Source: Nitrospira sp. (GTDB lineage Bacteria; Nitrospirota; Nitrospiria; Nitrospirales; Nitrospiraceae). From it: a DNA stretch of 6,563 bases. The DNA lies in assembly GCA_005116795.1 (NCBI GenBank), contig SWDL01000440.1, positions 1 through 6,563 on the forward strand, written 5' to 3'. The notes under the pieces were generated by a model that saw only the letters and a program-made list of their open reading frames with translations, was not told where the DNA came from and searched no databases. A program made the position numbers and the translations under genes. Shown piece by piece: positions 5,614 to 6,563 of this stretch; the stretch's first letter is position 1, and the number at the start of each line of letters is the position of its first letter.

Positions 5614-6198
5614 CTACACCAGGCCGAGGTGATCGAGGGCCACGATCACTCGAGCCTGGTAGGACAACGCCTTCAGGAGAAGCACCGCGCGTTGCGGTCC
5701 GCTCAACTCCCGCTCGAAGACCGCTTCAAGTCCGCACAGAGACCCCTCTCGAATTCGAATCGTCTGGCCGGGCGTAAACCGCGCCGCCGGCACCGTGACG
5801 CAGCCATCGATATGTTGCCGACGAATTCCTTCCAGGAGCTGGTCATCGATCGGAGCGGGGGTCGAGCCACAACACACCACCCGCCTGACGCCTCTGGCAT
5901 AGACCACGGCACGGTAGTGATCCTCAAGGACAAACCGGGAGAACAGATACCCGGGGAACAGCGGCGCCACCACGCTTTGTCGCTTCCGCCGGATGACCTT
6001 CGTCTCCTTCAACCGTGGACAAAAGGCCTCCATCCCCAACTGGCGCAAGCGGATTTCGACCGCAGATTCCTGATGGGGTTTGGCATGGATTACATACCAC
6101 CTGAGATGGCCGCTCCCTGGCTCGGCCTTGGATCCCATGGCGCCGAGCACGGCATGGTCCACTGCCACCGGCTCGAACATGACCGTGTCTGGATCCAT
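5614..6198 (-). CDS. NusG-like transcription antiterminator (RfaH/LoaP/UpxY type paralogue)
   Basis: This 194-residue protein has the NusG N-terminal (NGN) domain and a KOW-like C-terminal domain. WYVIHAKPHQE (34-44), the conserved FPGYLFSRF (81-89) and GVRRVV (103-108) mark the NGN domain. FTPGQTIRIREG (141-152) begins the KOW part, with a hydrophobic LSYQARVIVALD end. It is close to RfaH-class length (about 160-180) plus a short N-terminal extension of about 30 residues. Specialised NusG paralogues bind RNA polymerase and suppress pausing and termination in long polysaccharide or secondary-metabolite operons, and its place inside such a locus fits that role. The start was set at ATG 6198 because the frame upstream of 6270 lies inside the deacetylase gene. 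An AGGT element sits a few bases before this ATG, but it is weak. ATGs at 6180 or 6138 are possible. It is not housekeeping NusG: the surroundings lack secE and ribosomal genes. Confidence 0.88.
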   Translation of the reverse strand: MDPDTVMFEPVAVDHAVLGAMGSKAEPGSGHLRWYVIHAKPHQESAVEIRLRQLGMEAFCPRLKETKVIRRKRQSVVAPLFPGYLFSRFVLEDHYRAVVYARGVRRVVCCGSTPAPIDDQLLEGIRRQHIDGCVTVPAARFTPGQTIRIREGSLCGLEAVFERELSGPQRAVLLLKALSYQARVIVALDHLGLV

Positions 6199-6240
6199 TA
6201 TCGACCTGTGGCGCACCAACGGGGTGAGAACGACAACATG

Positions 6241-6266
6241 GCTCTCTATCGGCCACAACCAGAGAG
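6241..6266 (-). repeat. Inverted repeat GCTCTCT...AGAGAG in deacetylase/NusG-like gap
   Basis: Six base pairs (CTCTCT with AGAGAG, arms 6242-6247 and 6261-6266) surround a 13-nt loop, starting just after the deacetylase stop codon. No T-run follows in the reading direction, so it does not look like an intrinsic terminator. It could be an RNA leader structure of the NusG-like gene or chance. Confidence 0.3.
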
Positions 6267-6269
6267 GGC

Positions 6270-6563
6270 TTAAGCCACCTCTTTGACCAACGCCGCCGCT
6301 CCGGGCTGAGGGCGCCTCAGGTCGCTCCCTATGCCCTCGATCCCGCCCAGGAGGACATCCCGAATACTCCCGAAGCGGAACTGATGGAGGATGCGCGTCA
6401 GACGAGACTCGGTTTGGCTGAGGTTCCGGTAATGTCTGACTCGAGAGACCCATGGCCCAGCCATTCTCGGCTGGCCCGGATCAATCTCCCAGGGATGGAG
6501 ATACATGACGAGCGGGTGCCCCTGAGTGGAGGCTCGCGTGAGCAACCAGGAATACAACCTGAA
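6270..6563 (-). CDS. XrtA-type polysaccharide deacetylase, C-terminal part (5' end outside window)
   Basis: The frame is open to the window edge and ends in TAA, giving 97 residues of a C-terminus; the start codon lies beyond 6563. The text begins FRLYSWLLTR and carries HPWEIDPGQPRM (residues 24-35), RHYRNLSQTESRL (43-55) and a closing FRFGSIRDVL (62-71). This is the tail I know from deacetylases of exosortase A exopolysaccharide loci (DUF3473 region after the NodB-type domain). The family removes N-acetyl groups from polysaccharide, using a metal bound in the NodB domain, but that catalytic part is not visible here, so activity cannot be judged. The gene is followed by a 71-nt gap and then the NusG-like gene on the same strand. 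Family call is strong on motif grounds. A different deacetylase subfamily is the only serious alternative. Confidence 0.88.
   Translation of the reverse strand, partial: FRLYSWLLTRASTQGHPLVMYLHPWEIDPGQPRMAGPWVSRVRHYRNLSQTESRLTRILHQFRFGSIRDVLLGGIEGIGSDLRRPQPGAAALVKEVA

Noticed and set aside
6199..6453. Longer N-terminus for the NusG-like protein from 6453
   Set aside because: It would overlap the deacetylase gene by more than 180 nt, and the added residues have Pro/Arg/Ser-rich composition unlike any NusG family member.

Overview
The window is about 60% GC by eye. It holds eight protein genes, all on the minus strand, so the natural reading direction runs from high to low coordinates. Two genes are recognisable members of the exosortase A (XrtA/PEP-CTERM) exopolysaccharide gene set: the C-terminal end of an XrtA-type polysaccharide deacetylase and a FemAB-type XrtA-associated protein. 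The organism is therefore probably a GC-rich, Gram-negative, polysaccharide-making bacterium. The mix of genes fits Nitrospira-like Nitrospirota, and Betaproteobacteria are also possible. This assignment is inference; nothing here fixes the taxon.

Layout in reading direction: (1) polysaccharide deacetylase, 5' part outside the window (6563-6270); (2) a NusG-like specialised antiterminator (6198-5614); (3) a 259-nt spacer holding a perfect 6-bp hairpin that contains GGCGGTAG, the core of the RfaH 'ops' element; (4) FemAB/GNAT-fold protein (5354-4311); (5) luciferase-like flavin monooxygenase (4234-3215); (6) free-standing amino-acid adenylation enzyme (3210-1594); (7) folate-dependent formyltransferase (1579-635); (8) acyl/peptidyl carrier protein (627-379); (9) a 162-nt spacer; (10) the first 72 codons of a probable acetyltransferase-like gene that runs off the left edge (216-1). 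Genes 5 to 8 are separated by only 4, 14 and 7 nt, and two Shine-Dalgarno sites touch or overlap the preceding stop codon. They look like one translationally coupled unit.

How they may work together (inference): the adenylation enzyme would activate an amino acid and load it on the carrier protein, as DltA/DltC or AlmE/AlmF do. The formyltransferase and the monooxygenase would modify the amine or side chain. A FemAB-fold or GNAT-fold transferase would then place the acyl group on the exopolysaccharide or its lipid-linked precursor. Adenylation, formylation and carrier functions as adjacent separate genes resemble a split form of the F-A-PCP initiation module of linear gramicidin synthetase LgrA. 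The NusG-like protein would let RNA polymerase read through this long operon, possibly recruited at the hairpin just downstream of its own gene. No RNA genes, mobile elements, CRISPR arrays or convincing intrinsic terminators were seen.
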